Notes: generated by a model not told the origin, from the sequence alone. Shown: positions 26,190-38,224, counted from the stretch's first letter. The stretch is DNA of 64,000 nucleotides from Callorhinus ursinus (GCF_003265705.1 NW_020312848.1:52991642-53055641), one strand, 5' to 3'. Translations and numbers: made by a program.

Positions 26190-26435
26190 TAGTGATAATA
26201 ACTAATATTTATTGAGTGCTTATTATGTGCAAGGTGCTATTCTGAGCACTTTGCATAAATTAACTCATTTAATCCTCGTCACAATCCTGTGTTGTAGGTA
26301 TGTACTATTATTATTACCACATACAGAAGAACTAAATCAGAGAAGATAAATAACTAGACCAAGGTCGTGGAGCTGGTAAATAGCAGAGCTTGCATTTGAA
26401 CCTGGGAATGCTGGGTCTAGACTCTGTGCACACAA
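26190..26435 (-). repeat. MIR SINE relic
   Basis: A well-preserved reverse MIR: 'atttattgagtgcttattatgtgc' near 26210, 'taactcatttaatcctc' near 26261, 'gtactattattattacc' near 26303, 'agaccaaggtcgtggagctggtaaatagcagagc' near 26356, 'tttgaacctggg' near 26395. Confidence 0.85.
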
Positions 26436-27264
26436 AAAAAACATCATACCTGAGTACCTAGATATATTTGGGTAATTTTAAAAAAAGATTTTTTTCTTGC
26501 CTCTGCCTAGGATTCTATCACAATCTTGTGAAGTTAGTTACTTTTTATTATGTGCATTTCAGATCATTAAAAGTTCAATGATTACAGTAAATAGCTGAGC
26601 CTATGTCAAAAAATAATACAGGATGGTCATCAACCATCAAAGGGCATATTTGCATATGGTCCTGGAAGCTTCTGGAAGGAGGGCGTAGGGCATAGGCAAA
26701 GAGGAGCTAAGGACACACAGCCTACCTGAATTTTTCTGGGCTCCAATACCAGGTTGGACCATAGAGGGTGTGTCAACCAGACTGTAAGGTTCATAAATCA
26801 ATGATAAAATTTCCTGGAGAAAAGAGGTTTGATGTGTATCTATGGGGAAAGGCTTTATTTTTGGCTTGTCTGAGGCAGCAGGGCCCTCAGGCTATCTAGG
26901 GGATAGGTACAGTTCAAGGAGCAACACAGATCTGAATAAATGGGACCGGTGTTTTGCTTCTGATACATTTACTCACTATGTCAGAATGACATTTTCTCTA
27001 GGCTATGATGTGATCCTAGAGATTGAGGTTAGGACTCTCATGCTAAGGACCATCATGAAATAGACTATTGTACCATATAAACAGTGAAGCTCAAGGGTAA
27101 ATTCCTGGTCTACATCTGTCTGATACCCAATCAGTGCTTTCAAAATGGTTGACGGGAAAGCCTCTGTGTTTTGTCCAGATTAACATCATCTAAAACCCCC
27201 CGGAGAGGAGATGAGATAGTTCCCCTTTTCTCATAAGTTTCAGAATTGTTCTCTCTAGTGTTCA
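26436..27264. other. anonymous sequence
   Basis: A 73-codon plus-strand open frame (26842-27063) has no recognisable homology. No repeat family was identified. Confidence 0.4.
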
Positions 27265-27275
27265 GCCAATAACCC

Positions 27276-27468
27276 TGCCCCCCTTTTTAAGATTTTACTT
27301 ATTTGAGAGAGAGAGAGAGAGAGAGCACAAGCAGAGGGGATGAGGGATAGAGGGAGAAGCAGGCTCTCCACTGAGCAGGGAGACCTACCTGGGCTCCATC
27401 CCAGGACTATGGGGTCATAACCTAAGCTGAAGGCAGATGCTTAAACGACTGAGCCACCCAGGCGCCCC
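27276..27468 (-). mobile_element. CAN-SINE
   Basis: Reverse SINE: 'aagattttacttatttgagaga' tail and GA run, 'gagggagaagcaggctctcc', core and head complement 'actgagccacccaggcgccc'. Perfect 11 bp TSD at 27265-27275 and 27470-27480. Confidence 0.95.
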
Positions 27469-27849
27469 TGCCAATAACCCCTTTTATAACAAAGTCATGA
27501 TTATACAAGAAAATAAAATGAAGTAGTGAGATGGTTTCATCTATATACATAGAATTCCAGGAATGTGATTGTTCCAAATGCAGACTGATACAGGTATGTT
27601 GACTTTGTTGTACTGGTGACTTGAGCCTCACAAGTGACATTGCTGTCAGGACATGATTTTATGAAACTGTAGACAACTTTTGGTTAAAGTCCAGATAAAA
27701 CAGGATAAAACCTTTTCACAATTTGCTTAGTACTGGCATTCCTGGAAAAAGTACCTTAGGGAAAACCATGCAAAAACATACTGTGCTTATTGTAAAATAT
27801 GGTTAGATTCTAGGCTCAGATTATAAACAGATTTTTCATCTATGTAAGT

Positions 27850-28060
27850 GACCAGTGGGACATTTGAAAGTCATGCGAGCTGTGGGACAATTCTTTGTCA
27901 GGGGACTGCTTTTCATACCATAGAACGTGCAGGATCTTTGGCTATCTCTCTTGAAAAACTAGTGCGCATCCTCATTGTGACAACCCAAATACCCCATGCT
28001 TTTCCAAAATGCCCCCTACAAGGTGGTACCACCACATGGAGAACCATTGGCCACTTGCTT
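27850..28060 (+). repeat. hAT-type DNA transposon relic
   Basis: The series 'ctgtgggacaattctttgtcaggg' (about 27880), 'cattgtgacaaccc' (about 27975), 'ccaaaatgcccccta' (about 28004) and 'ggagaaccattgg' (about 28037) matches a mammalian non-autonomous hAT family that I cannot name exactly. Confidence 0.55.
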
Positions 28061-29240
28061 CAATAGAATTTAAGTCTTTTTCTCTCCTTTCTTTAGTGGG
28101 AATAAGATAGCTATTCATCTGTACTCATGTCTCAATGACTGTAGACTATATGTACTGCACATGGAGGTTATTGTTAAGCACCTCTTTAACCTTATAAAAT
28201 GCCAGGGAAGACATTAAACAAAAATCTCTCTGTAAAACTGAAGTTGCTTTAAGAATGATTCAGCCATGGCAACAGTGAAAGTCAGTTTTTAAAAAGAAAG
28301 TGTTCTTTGGCCGGTGTAAATTCCAGAAGGGAAAAAGGAAAAAAAAAAAGAAAAAGCCACAGAGACCATCATGGTCATTTTGAAGGGCAAGGAAACTTAA
28401 ACTGGGTTTTATCCAAAACACAAGTACAAATGCAAAGCGGTTTTTCAGAGGGCCAGTGGTTCTAATACAAAATTATACAGTCAAGTCCAGTTAGCATGAA
28501 TCCAACCACAAAAATCAATGTTACATATGTCCTGTCAGAATGACCCACACATAAATCTCTTAAGTGCCAGACATATTGATAAATCTACCAAGCACTAATG
28601 TTATCTGACTTTTTCTCAAATAAGATGCCACCTTTTTTTGTGGCATTCATGGATTATTTTAGACAGGAATAAATTCCTAGAGGAAAAGAGGATAAGAAAA
28701 AGAAGATAAAGTATATGCTATTAAAGACATTGAAATTTCTTTTTTCTGTATTGTTTGAAAAAGCACACACTTAGTGATATTCTGTTCATCAAAGTAGTTC
28801 TAAAACTCACTTTATCCATGAAAACAAAATAGAAAATATTTATAGGATATCAGGACGCCCATATGCTCCAATGACTACATTGATAGAATATCAGGACAAT
28901 GCCCAAATGGATAAAGATTTGGTTAGACACAAATAAGACAGATCTTAATGCTTTTTAACTTCTTGGCAAGCATTGCTGTTAAGAAATCTCAGATCATAGG
29001 TATTATTTTGAAAGTTTTTAAGATACAAACCCCTAGGTATGTCAATATAGACATGGAGAAACATGAATATTTAGTTTATGATAGTATTACCTCAAATTCA
29101 TAAAAATGCCATTTTTAGATTTATCACATTGGCAAGAATTTGAAAAGGTGTACCTCTTGTATAACAATGTGAATATGCTTAATACTAATGAACTCTTAAA
29201 ATGAGTAATTAAGAATTAAAAAAAGTGAACCTCTGCAGTC
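28061..29240. other. anonymous sequence
   Basis: A-rich patches at 28310-28350. No gene or known repeat recognised. Confidence 0.45.
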
Positions 29241-29251
29241 AAAATTCTGCA

Positions 29252-29724
29252 CTTTTTAAATTTGAATATAGTTGACACAATGTTACATTTGCTTCACGTG
29301 TTCAACTTAGTAATTTGACAAGTTTATACATTATGCTATGTTCACAAGTGTAGCTGCCATCTGTCCTGTTACATCGCTATTACAATATCATTGACTATAT
29401 TCCTTATGCTGTACCTTTTATTCCCTAGACTTATTCATTCCATAACTGGAAGCCCATATCTCCCTCTCTCCTTTACCCATTTTGCCCATCCCCACTCCCC
29501 ATCTCCTCTGACAACTATCAGTTCTCTGTATTTATAAGTCTGATTTTGCCTTTTTTAATTTGCTTTTGTTTCTTTTTTTTTTTTTTAGATTCTACTTATC
29601 AGGGGAATCATAAGGCATTTGTCTTTCTCAGTCTGACTTATTTTACTTAGCATAATACCCTCTAGGTCTATGCATGCTGTCGCAAATGGTGCCATTTCAT
29701 CTTTTTATGGCTGTATAACATCCC

Positions 29725-29773
<49 letters not shown>

Positions 29774-29897
29774 TACATCTTCCTTATCCATTTGTCTATT
29801 GATGGACACTTAGGTACTTAGGTTGCTTCCATATCTTGGCTATTGTAAATAATGCTGCAATAAATTTCAGAGAGCATATATCGTCTTTGAATTAGTA
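29252..29897 (-). mobile_element. older 5'-truncated L1, ORF2 end and 3' UTR
   Basis: The plus strand reads the complement of an L1 3' end: 'gaatatagttgacacaatgtta' near 29263, 'gtctgacttattttacttagcataata' near 29631, 'ctgtataacatcccattgtg' near 29711, 'ccatttgtctattgatggac' near 29789, 'ggctattgtaaataatgctgc' near 29839. The ORF2 C-terminal portion is frame-broken and contains the TG microsatellite. A candidate 12 bp TSD with one mismatch is at 29241-29252 and 29898-29909. Confidence 0.85.
29727..29770. repeat. (TG)n microsatellite
   Basis: 22 uninterrupted TG units, grown inside the older L1. Confidence 0.97.
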
Positions 29898-29954
29898 AAA
29901 ATTCTACACCTCTTAATAATTTCCTAAGCCCTCTGTGCTACATTATAACCAGTA

Positions 29955-30090
29955 TAGTACAATATCCAGTGGAAAGTAAGCACTGTGAATTCAGGGATGT
30001 GATTTATTTTGTTTATAGCTATACTTCAGAGTCTAAAACATGCCTCTCCAAGTAGTTCACAATACTTGTTGAGTAAATGTTGACTTTATT
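29955..30090 (+). repeat. L2-like 3'-end relic
   Basis: 'gaattcagggatgtgatttattttg' near 29987 and a 'cttgttgagtaaatgttg' ending near 30066-30083 resemble an L2 3' terminus. Confidence 0.4.
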
Positions 30091-30359
30091 ATTAAATATC
30101 AGTTGTTCTCATGAGCTCCGTGTCTTTGAGTGCATAATACAGTCAGTAATAAAATATACTGAATTCTTGGGATCAAGTGAGATAATGTATACAGAACTAC
30201 TTTACCAACTCTTTCCAGTATGAATTATTATTTTTACATAATGCTATTTTGATGTTTATCTCTTAAAATAAAATCCCAGGTATTAATCAATAAGTGAGTA
30301 AAAGTCAGAAGAGTACCTGACTTCTCAGTAACACTGCACATTTCCTGAAACACTCTTAT

Positions 30360-31560
30360 CTTTTAGTTTTCAAGATGACTTGCGTCTGAGATTTCACTGA
30401 CCACTCCTTCTCAATCTCTTTTGCTAGTTTTCCCTAAAACCTTTTCCTTTGGAATTGGTCTTGGAGCCCCTTCTCCTCCCTTTACATTCTCTCTTTTGGT
30501 GATACTGTTTGTTACCATCACTTTATATGTCATCTACAGACTGAGGACCCCTCAATTATGCCCATTTCAAATGTCTCCTCATATATATGTTTAACTGCCC
30601 CCCCAACCTTTCATTTTGGATGTCTCACAGGCATCTCAAAATCTATGTGGATGTGAATTCCTTTGCACCTCACCGCACCCCACCTATGTTCACATTTGAT
30701 CTGCTTTCAAACTTCTCCAACTTAGAAGATGTCAGCACATCTACTGATGTATCCATTCAGTTGCTTAAGTCAGAAACCTTGGAGTAGATCATACATAATT
30801 TGCTTTTCCTAATCCTCCTGCCCTCCCTCAGCCAATTCATCAGCAGATTCCTTGAGTCTTCCTTCAAAATATCTTTAAATCTTTATTTTTCTTTATCTTC
30901 TCTGCCAAGACTCTGGTACAATATACCCTCCCTTCTTCCTTGGAGGACAGCAATAGTGTCCAACTGCATCTCCTTCTTTCATCGTCTATTTAGTTACCAA
31001 GGGAACAATTTGAACTTTAAATCATTTCAGTCCTCTTTTATGTTCTCCCATTTCATTAAAAATCTTATTCAACCCCCTTGATATTTCTTTTTTTAAATTT
31101 TTTATTGTTATGTTAATCACCATACATTACATCATTAGTTTTTGATGTAGTGTTCTATGATTCATTGTTCGTGCATAACACCCAGTCCTCCACGCCCCCT
31201 TGATATTTCTTATATAGTTCTGATGATCTCACTGCTATCTATTTTTTTATAACCTATTTTATGTCTGTCTTCTTTTCCCTCCTCTGTTCCAGCTGCTATG
31301 GCATACTCTCTGATCTTTGAACAAACTGGTGTCTTTTAATGTTTCAGGACTTTTATACATTCTTTTGTCTTCCCCTAATACTACTTGAAATGGCAGGATC
31401 TTTCTCATTCCGTAGTCTTCAGCATACATATCTCTCCTCTTATTTATCTAAATTACCCCATTCTTTGTTGTTCTTCATCACTGTACACTGTGTTTTCTTC
31501 ATAAGACCAACTATGATTTGAAATGATGTATTTATTTACTTACATAATGCCTGTCCCCCT
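30360..31560 (+). repeat. L2 LINE relic, interrupted by an L1
   Basis: A long pyrimidine-rich L2-type stretch on the plus strand. It is split at 31090-31194 by a short L1 insertion. The open frames at 30587-30787 and 30800-31081 are relic-derived low-complexity reading, not genes. Confidence 0.5.
31090..31194 (-). mobile_element. very short L1 insertion (105 bp)
   Basis: The plus strand reads the complement of the caniform L1 3' end: 'ttttttattgttatgttaatc', 'gatgtagtgttctatgattc', 'gtgcataacacccagt'. Only about 105 bp of 3' UTR was inserted. Perfect 17 bp TSD at 31073-31089 and 31195-31211. Confidence 0.95.
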
Positions 31561-31699
31561 AACTGTAGTCCAGTTCTTTTAGGACAGAAACATGTCTATT
31601 TTGGATATTACAGTTTTGGAGGAGAGCCTAGAAGCTCAGAACTAAGTTTCCTGGCTCACTTACTTTTTTTTTTTTTCCAGAAAACTTACCTCAATTTGT

Positions 31700-31870
31700 A
31701 ATTATATAATCCTTAGAGTAATCATTTCAATCATGTCTGTCTATCCCACAAACCAGAAAGCTCCGTGAGGACAGGAACCATGTCTGACTTTGGCCACTTG
31801 GTACATAGCATAGGGCCCACATATAATAATACTCAGATCATCCTTGTTGGATTTTATTGACTAAATAATA
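31700..31870 (+). repeat. L2 LINE 3'-end relic
   Basis: 'agaaagctccgtgaggacaggaaccatgtctg' near 31756 and 'ggtacatagcataggg' near 31800 are the usual plus-strand L2 terminal motifs. Confidence 0.65.
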
Positions 31871-32059
31871 ACTTTAGAATATACAGAAGGAAATTCTTAT
31901 CAGATCAACAACCTTAGATCAAAAGCAGCAGATTCTAATGTTACCATCTTACATGTTTAATCACACTGTATTTTTCTAATTATCCTAGGAATGGGCATTT
32001 CATCTGGTTTCCATTACCTTAAATCTTTATAAAGTGATATTTTTAAAAATTGTGTTTAA

Positions 32060-32226
32060 GGGGTGCCTGGGGGGCTCAGTTGGTTAAGCATCTGCCTTCA
32101 CCTCAGGTCATGATATCAGGGTCCTGGGATCAAGCCCTGCTCAGCAGGGAGTCTGCTTCTCCCTCTCCCTTTGCCCCTCCCCCTGCTTGTGCATGCTCTC
32201 TCTCAAATAAATAAATGAAATCTTTA
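32060..32226 (+). mobile_element. CAN-SINE
   Basis: Forward SINE: head 'ggggtgcctggggggctcag', 'ttaagcatctgccttca', core 'ggtcatgatatcagggtcc', CT-rich middle, tail 'aaataaataaatgaaatc'. The TSD is 15 bp at 32045-32059 and 32227-32241. Confidence 0.95.
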
Positions 32227-32302
32227 AAAAATTGTGTTTAAAAAAATCCTTAAATATAATAAACTTTCCATGAGGAATTCTAACAACTGCCTGTGTTCAT
32301 AA

Positions 32303-32479
32303 TGTTTTATTTATTTATTCATGAAAGTCAGAGAGAGAGAGAAAGAAAGGCAGAGGCAGAGGGAGAAGCAGGCTCCCCGCCTAGCAGGGAGCCCGATGGC
32401 GGGACTCGATCCCAGACCCTGGGATCATGAGCTGAGCCGAAGGCAGACACTTAACCATCTGAGCCACCCAGGAGCCCCT
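32303..32479 (-). mobile_element. CAN-SINE, inverted relative to neighbour
   Basis: Reverse SINE: 'ttttatttatttattcatgaaag' tail, GA run, core 'gaccctgggatcatgagctg', head complement 'ctgagccacccaggagcccc'. Perfect 20 bp TSD at 32283-32302 and 32480-32499. Only 76 bp separate it from the oppositely oriented SINE on its left. Confidence 0.95.
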
Positions 32480-32499
32480 ACAACTGCCTGTGTTCATAA

Positions 32500-33099
32500 A
32501 AATTGTGTGAAAACCTCTGCTGAACAATGTCATTCAAAACTAGAAAGTTGTATGACTTTGATAATTATGCTTCTTTTACTGCCTATAAAGAAAATATGAA
32601 CTATTATGGTTAGTTTCCATGAGTTTCATTCTGAATTATAGAACAGTCTCTCTTCATGAAAAGAAAAGGGAGGTGGGCATTTTATTTTTCCCTCAAGTCT
32701 AGTACTTTATTATGGAGTGGTAGCACTGCAGATTCAAATACTGTGGAATGTACTTTAGAACGTGATAACTTTAAAAATGAAATTTGTCAAGCTTATGTTC
32801 AAGTAGTTCAGTGGAGGATTAAAAACTACATTACTGAACTAAGGTCCTATGAAAAATGCCACCTCTTGTATTCCAAGAGACTTAAGAGTTTGAAGTTGCA
32901 GTCCAGAATCAGCTATGCACTTTATTCTAAAGAGATAAAACCGCAGAGCTTTCTTTGCCATAATAAATGTCCACTAATTTCATTATAACATCATTGTTTT
33001 AAATCCATGCTTTGTGAATTACCATGTTTTAGCTGAGATCATGTTTAACAAAGTCTCTGTAGCATTTCTGGTTACTAAACTCTGCTAAATAATGAACTG
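32500..33099. other. anonymous; one 110-codon open frame
   Basis: The longest non-repeat open frame of the window lies here on the plus strand (32656-32988). It has no domain or family I recognise, ends in no conserved context, and 110 codons can occur by chance in 64 kb. I do not call it a gene. Confidence 0.4.
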
Positions 33100-33380
33100 T
33101 TAAGGAATCCTTGAAGAATTGGTGACATTTGCCTAGGTGACAGAAGAGGAAAGAAAGATGCTTGGAGGTAGCAATGAACATAATATGTTTGCAGGTCAGT
33201 AAAAATACTGACCTATATTGCCCAGAGGGAATATGTGGGAAGAAAGAAGAAATAAGGCAGGCTAGGTAGGGAGACCAGTGAAGACCTTGAAAAGCAAGCA
33301 GAATGGTAAACTTGACCCAGTGGGAGATAGGGAATCACTGAAGGTTATTAAGCAAGTAAGTAAATGCTCCAAAGTCATCT
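33100..33380 (-). repeat. L2 LINE relic
   Basis: Reverse-strand L2-like order: 'ggcaggctaggtagggagacc' near 33256, 'gaccttgaaaagcaagcag' near 33283, 'cttgacccagtgggagatagggaatcactgaaggtt' near 33312, 'agcaagtaag' near 33351. Confidence 0.5.
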
Positions 33381-34199
33381 AGAGCCCTTTTTGTGTTTTT
33401 CACGGTACCAGATTTGCTTTGAAAGTGGTCAGTGTTATAGATCTGATAAACACAACTGTGAAGAAATGCTTACTAAAAGAGATGCATCTGTACAAACTTC
33501 TTGGCAGATAATAGATCCTCATTATGTGTTAGCTCCCAGCCTTCCTTTCTAAGGCTTTGGTACCTTTGAGCTAGTTAGTTTTGCCCCAGCACATGGTCAT
33601 TTTCTCTAAAGCAGCTATAACATGATACTTGCCATTTGTCTGTCTTACAAAAACCTTTTGATGAATATGATCATCAAATTCCTGGAGGCAGTATGGCTAA
33701 AAGAGGTGCATTTTGTATAGCTGTCAATTGTTACACCAACAGATGACTGGTTATTCTATACCCAACACATTTTAAGGAAAAAGTTGAATAATTGATGAAA
33801 ATACAAGCATAATTCTGAGTTAGATACCCAATTATGGTTCAAGTATGCTTGGGAATCATTAAGGCAAATGAACATTTCAGTTATAAATAACTGTCTACCA
33901 AAGCCTAGTATTTAGGATTCTCACCCTGGAGCAGTCCTGAAAGAATAACCTGATGTGGAAATCTCAGAGGTTTTTGGGAATCATATCCATCCATACTGGT
34001 GCTTTACAACTCTTAACTCTCTTCCCAGACTGCTTACCTATTATTATAGTACAGCCGTGAAGCCATGAGTGTTTCCTGGACAGATAGTGACTCGACTGAA
34101 ACCCAGAGGTCCAGGTGTGGGCAGGTAAAGGCTCTTTCAGGAGTAACATAATTGCCACTGGGGTGGCGGGGGTGATGACTAAGCAAACATGAGCCATCT
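33381..34199. other. anonymous sequence
   Basis: Short open frames at 33364-33552 (plus) and 33964-34197 (minus) resemble no protein I know. No repeat assigned. Confidence 0.4.
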
Positions 34200-34765
34200 C
34201 AACTTAGGGTCCCATCCCACTGCTCTTGAATATCTCAACTACTATATTTAAAGTTATTTTCTTTCTCCCACAGTACATCCAAGGAACGACTGCCCCCTGA
34301 GCTCAGGAGTATCTGTTAATTGCAGTCATTCATACATATTCTGGGGAACAGGATTTGTCAAGGCAGTTTTCCCTAGAGAAGATGGCATCAGAGGAGTCTA
34401 TTCTTGTGAACCCACCTGCCAGTCTCCCTCCCTAAATGAATATCAACAATAAGGCCTGACCATAGTAATGCCAGTGTCTGTGAGGCCCAACTTCTCTCTG
34501 AAGGCTTAAGCTTGTCTGACTTCCGTTTGTCTGCTTTGAGATTGCCTGCTGATGTCTGTGGCACAACCTTAGCGTCACGACCTTAGCCTGCTAATGACTA
34601 TGGCCTGTTCTGACAGCCAACTTAACCCTCCAGTTCTGGAAATGCCTCTTTCTCAACTTTCCAACATTATGACTGACATAGCCAGCCACTGCTATGTGTA
34701 AAATGGCTTAGTGGTGCCACTAGTAAAATAAAGCTGCATCATAAACTGTGCTACTGCTTTGGCTC
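34200..34765 (+). repeat. possible LTR-like element
   Basis: Composition shifts to mixed GC with 'aaaatggcttagtggtgcc' near 34701, followed by an AATAAA at 34728-34733 and 'gctgcatcataaactgtgc'. This resembles the R-U5 end of a retroviral LTR. I cannot place both termini and see no internal coding region. Confidence 0.3.
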
Positions 34766-35372
34766 ATACCCCATGGCATATGCATATTCTCAAATTACCC
34801 ATCAAATCCACAAACACTAATTGACCATCTACTATATGTCATTGGGCTGGTTAAACCATGGTGTACCAATATGCCTAGTGCTTAGGTCTTCTTGCTCTTC
34901 AAAGGCCATTGACAACATTTAAGAACTCAAAATAAAACAAAACAAAATAGAACATTGATTCTAAATGTTCTATTTAGACAAAAATAGAACAAAAAGACAG
35001 TAACCCTGAAAAATTTAAAGCAATAAATGTTTAAATGTCTACAAAAACTAACATTGCTTCAACTTCGTTAATTGTTAAGGTTCATGTCCAGTAAAATTTC
35101 ATAACCATTGAAAACAATTTGTGATTTAGATTTTTTCACTTTGCAAGAATTCCTAGGCATGCATTGAGACTGAGATTGTGGAGAAATTAGAGCCAATCAC
35201 AAATCACAAATTTGGCTTAACACCAAATTTCAAAAAAAAATTACAATATCTTTAAAATGTTACAGTAAAAATTCAGCAAAAATAGGCAGTAATGTGACTA
35301 CTAAAATTTAACATGTTTCTGATGATGTGGAGTGGAGCCTCTCCAAGCAAAAATAAGTGCTGTTAAAAATGA
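34766..35372. other. AT-rich sequence with hairpin
   Basis: Contains a 12 bp perfect inverted repeat (34945-34956 and 34964-34975, 7 nt loop) and a related third half-copy near 34982. No gene or family recognised. Confidence 0.5.
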
Positions 35373-35375
35373 TTC

Positions 35376-36064
35376 TTTTTTTTTTTAATTTAAATTCAAG
35401 TTAGTTAACATACAGTGCAGCACTGATTTCAGGAGCAGAATCCAGTGATTCATCACCCAATGTTCATCCCAACAAGTGCCTATCACCCATTTAGCTCATC
35501 CCTCACTCACATTCCCTCCAGTCACCCTCAGTTTAGCCTCTATATTTAAGAGTTTCTTATGGTTTGCACCCTCTCTGTTTTTATCTTATTTTATTTTTCC
35601 TTCCCTTCCCCTATATTGCTGTTTTGTTTCTTAAATTACACATATGAGTGAAATTATATTTGTCTTTCTCTGACTGACTTACTTTGCTTGGCATAATACA
35701 CTCTAATTCCATCCATGTTGTTGCAAATGGCAAGATTTTATTCTTCTTAATCTCCGTGTATATATATATACCACATCTTCTTTATCCACTCATCAGTTGG
35801 TGGACATTTGGGCTCTTTCCATTGGCTATTATTGATAGTGCTGCTATGTGTTAGGATGCCTGTGCCCTCTTGAATAAGCATTTTTGATTCTTTGGATAAA
35901 TACCTAGCAGTGCAATTGCTGGGTCATAGGGTAGTTCTATTTTAAACTTTTTGAGGTACCTCCACTCTATTTTCCAGAGTAGCTGTACCAGTTTACATTC
36001 CCACCAGCAGTGTTGAATTTGATGAGTTCTTTATAGACTTCGGATACTAACCCCTTATCTAATA
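35376..36064 (-). mobile_element. carnivore L1, 5'-truncated, with internal deletion
   Basis: The plus strand reads the reverse of an L1 3' region: T run, 'aaattcaagttagttaacatacagtg', 'ctgacttactttgcttggcataata' near 35672, 'gtgcaattgctgggtcatagggtag' near 35911, 'cattcccaccagcag' near 35997. At about 36010-36015 it jumps to 'tgaatttgatgagttctttatag', skipping roughly 240 bp present in the L1 at 41.85-42.09 kb. The reading frame is broken. Near-identical flanks (about 35365-35376 and 36067-36079) may be the TSD. Confidence 0.85.
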
Positions 36065-36554
36065 TTAAAATATGATTCTGTAAGACATACTGCTTACTTG
36101 GTTTGCCCAGAATTTCTGGAGTCTCTTGTGGGGTTATCTCTGTATGTGGTTACTTAATATGCAGTCTTAAGAAGACCAAAAGAGGATTCATTGAGAATGG
36201 TCGTTCCATACTTCAAAATGAAACAGTGCCTATATTACTGTACTTAATTTCAACATAAATCCAAATACCTGCAAAGTATATGTACTGTGTATTTTGATAA
36301 AAATTTCCCATTCTCCTCCCTGAGGAGCTAATTTTGACTAAGAGCTTAGAGGATAGCTCTTAGTCATCCCCTCATCCCCATGTATATATTTTCTTTCACA
36401 AGTTTTATGAATATTTTTCTGTGTTCCACATCATTCTTGCCCCACAGTGTTCTGTCTTGAAAATGTTACTTGTGTTAGGGTCTTCATGTCTATCTTAAAT
36501 AGATTTCTAACTCTCTGTTGTATTTCTCAAGTTTTGCTTCAATAATAATAATAA
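36065..36554. other. anonymous sequence
   Basis: No feature recognised between the L1 and the MIR. Confidence 0.45.
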
Positions 36555-36750
36555 AGTAACAAGCCATCTCTCATTGAATACTTACTGTGTGTGGCCCTGT
36601 ACCATACATACACATTTCATGTAGTTCTGATATATTTTCAAGGTGTGTATTATTATCTCAATTTTACAGATGAAGAAAAATAGTCTCAGAATTTGTGTTA
36701 CTATTCATTGCCACATGGTGACTGTCTTGAGCAAGATTCAGCTCCCTGGT
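36555..36750 (-). repeat. MIR SINE relic
   Basis: 'cattgaatacttactgtgtg' near 36573, 'attattatctcaattttacagatgaagaaa' near 36648 and 'attgccacatggtg' near 36707 follow the reverse MIR order. Confidence 0.6.
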
Positions 36751-37919
36751 GGTAACTCCAACCATCTTTTCACTACAAAATATTTCCTTCCAAATTTTTA
36801 TCACTTATTTATCTTATTGGATTGGCATTTCAGTATAGTCTATAGGGTGCCAGCCCCATGTGGAAACCTCCAATAACTGTAGGATAGATCACCTTCCACT
36901 CAGTGTCTCTGCTGTTTGCATTTTGACCACAATGAGAGCTCTTTCTGTCCAGAACTTCTCTGTTATTCCTTTAATACAGGGAAAGTTAAATAGATCTCCT
37001 CTGGGCAAGAATAGTCATTTACTTGCTGGAATCTCAGCTGGAGACAAATTTTTTTTCCCACTATACAGTGTCAGGGCACTTTCTGTTTAATGCCACCGAG
37101 TTACTTCTCATAACAGTAGCTCATAATTCCTATTGTTCTGTTATTTCCTTTCCAATACTAGATATACTACTGAATTAGAAAGACAAGCTTAGAAGGCTGA
37201 GGGCATAAAAGGAAAGGGTACCAATTCATGTGGTTTCTTTGTTGTGGGGTCCTTTCTGCTATTTACAGATAATTCTATTTACTTGATAATATAATTGCTC
37301 AGAGTTTGCTTTCAGTTAACAAGTCTTTATTAATTGAATTCTCTAGCAGTCTGCTCCCTTTAATGCGCTTTGCAAAATGCCTGCTATTTACTTAGTGTTA
37401 AGGAGGAAATGGCTTCTTTCTAATCTGCATGCTCTGTCCTATGTCTGCTTTTTCTCTTTCTGTATAATCAGCAATCTGTTTGTTGTTTATGGCAGCAGTG
37501 GAAAGGATTATAATTTGTTCCCTTTAGTGGGAAGAGAAAGTTGCTGATTGGGATCACAGTTGAATATGAATCTTTTATAGGACAGAAATGTGCACAACAT
37601 GTTTAGTGATTAAACATTCCTCAGAGGGTGGTCTGGTTTACTCATTTTGACTCAAAATCATGTGCGTTATACAAAGTTAGTTCAATATTAGGACAACAAT
37701 TAGTAGTATATTACTTCCTACCAATAGGTCAGAAAAGTAAAAACAATTTGGTAATTGATATTGATAATTTCAATAAAATTAGAAAATTCTGGAAAAAATT
37801 TACATTCATTTTATTTAAAAATCTTTCCAAACACATATGAAATTTCATTAACATATGTTGTTTCTGTAACATCTCAAATCAATGGCTGACTTCATTCTTA
37901 ATAGTATCCAATTAAAATC
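36751..37919. other. anonymous sequence
   Basis: No gene or repeat family recognised. Open frames of 60-77 codons have no known homology. Confidence 0.4.
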
Positions 37920-38165
37920 AGGTGGAAAACAAAAATGCCTGTTATTATCATTGTTATCTAATTGTTCTGGAAGGGCTAATCAAAACCATAAGATATGGAA
38001 CCAAAATAAGAAGTATAATTATTAGAAAGGAAATGCAAAATTATCTTTATTTGCAGATGTTATAATTATATACTGAAAAACATAGAAAAGGATGAACTTA
38101 AAAACCATAAGAATTTATAAGAAGCTAAAATAAAATGTACTGATGCAAAATGAACATACAACCCC
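37920..38165 (+). repeat. old L1 ORF2 fragment (RT active-site region)
   Basis: 'attagaaaggaaatgcaaaattatctttatttgcagatg' near 38022 translates to a decayed L1 reverse-transcriptase core. The FADD signature reads FADV, followed by 'aaaaacatagaaaaggatgaactt'. Only about 250 bp is recognisable and it carries stops. Confidence 0.65.
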
Positions 38166-38204
38166 CTCCCCTCACCCCATAAGTTAACCATCAAGACAGG
38201 CACC

Positions 38205-38224
38205 ATCATCATCATCATCATCAC
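38205..38224. repeat. (CAT)n microsatellite
   Basis: About seven ATC/CAT units just upstream of the retrocopy. Confidence 0.8.

Noticed and set aside
32656..32988. 110-codon plus-strand open frame
   Set aside because: No recognised domain, splice context or homology. The length is within chance for 64 kb of six-frame reading.
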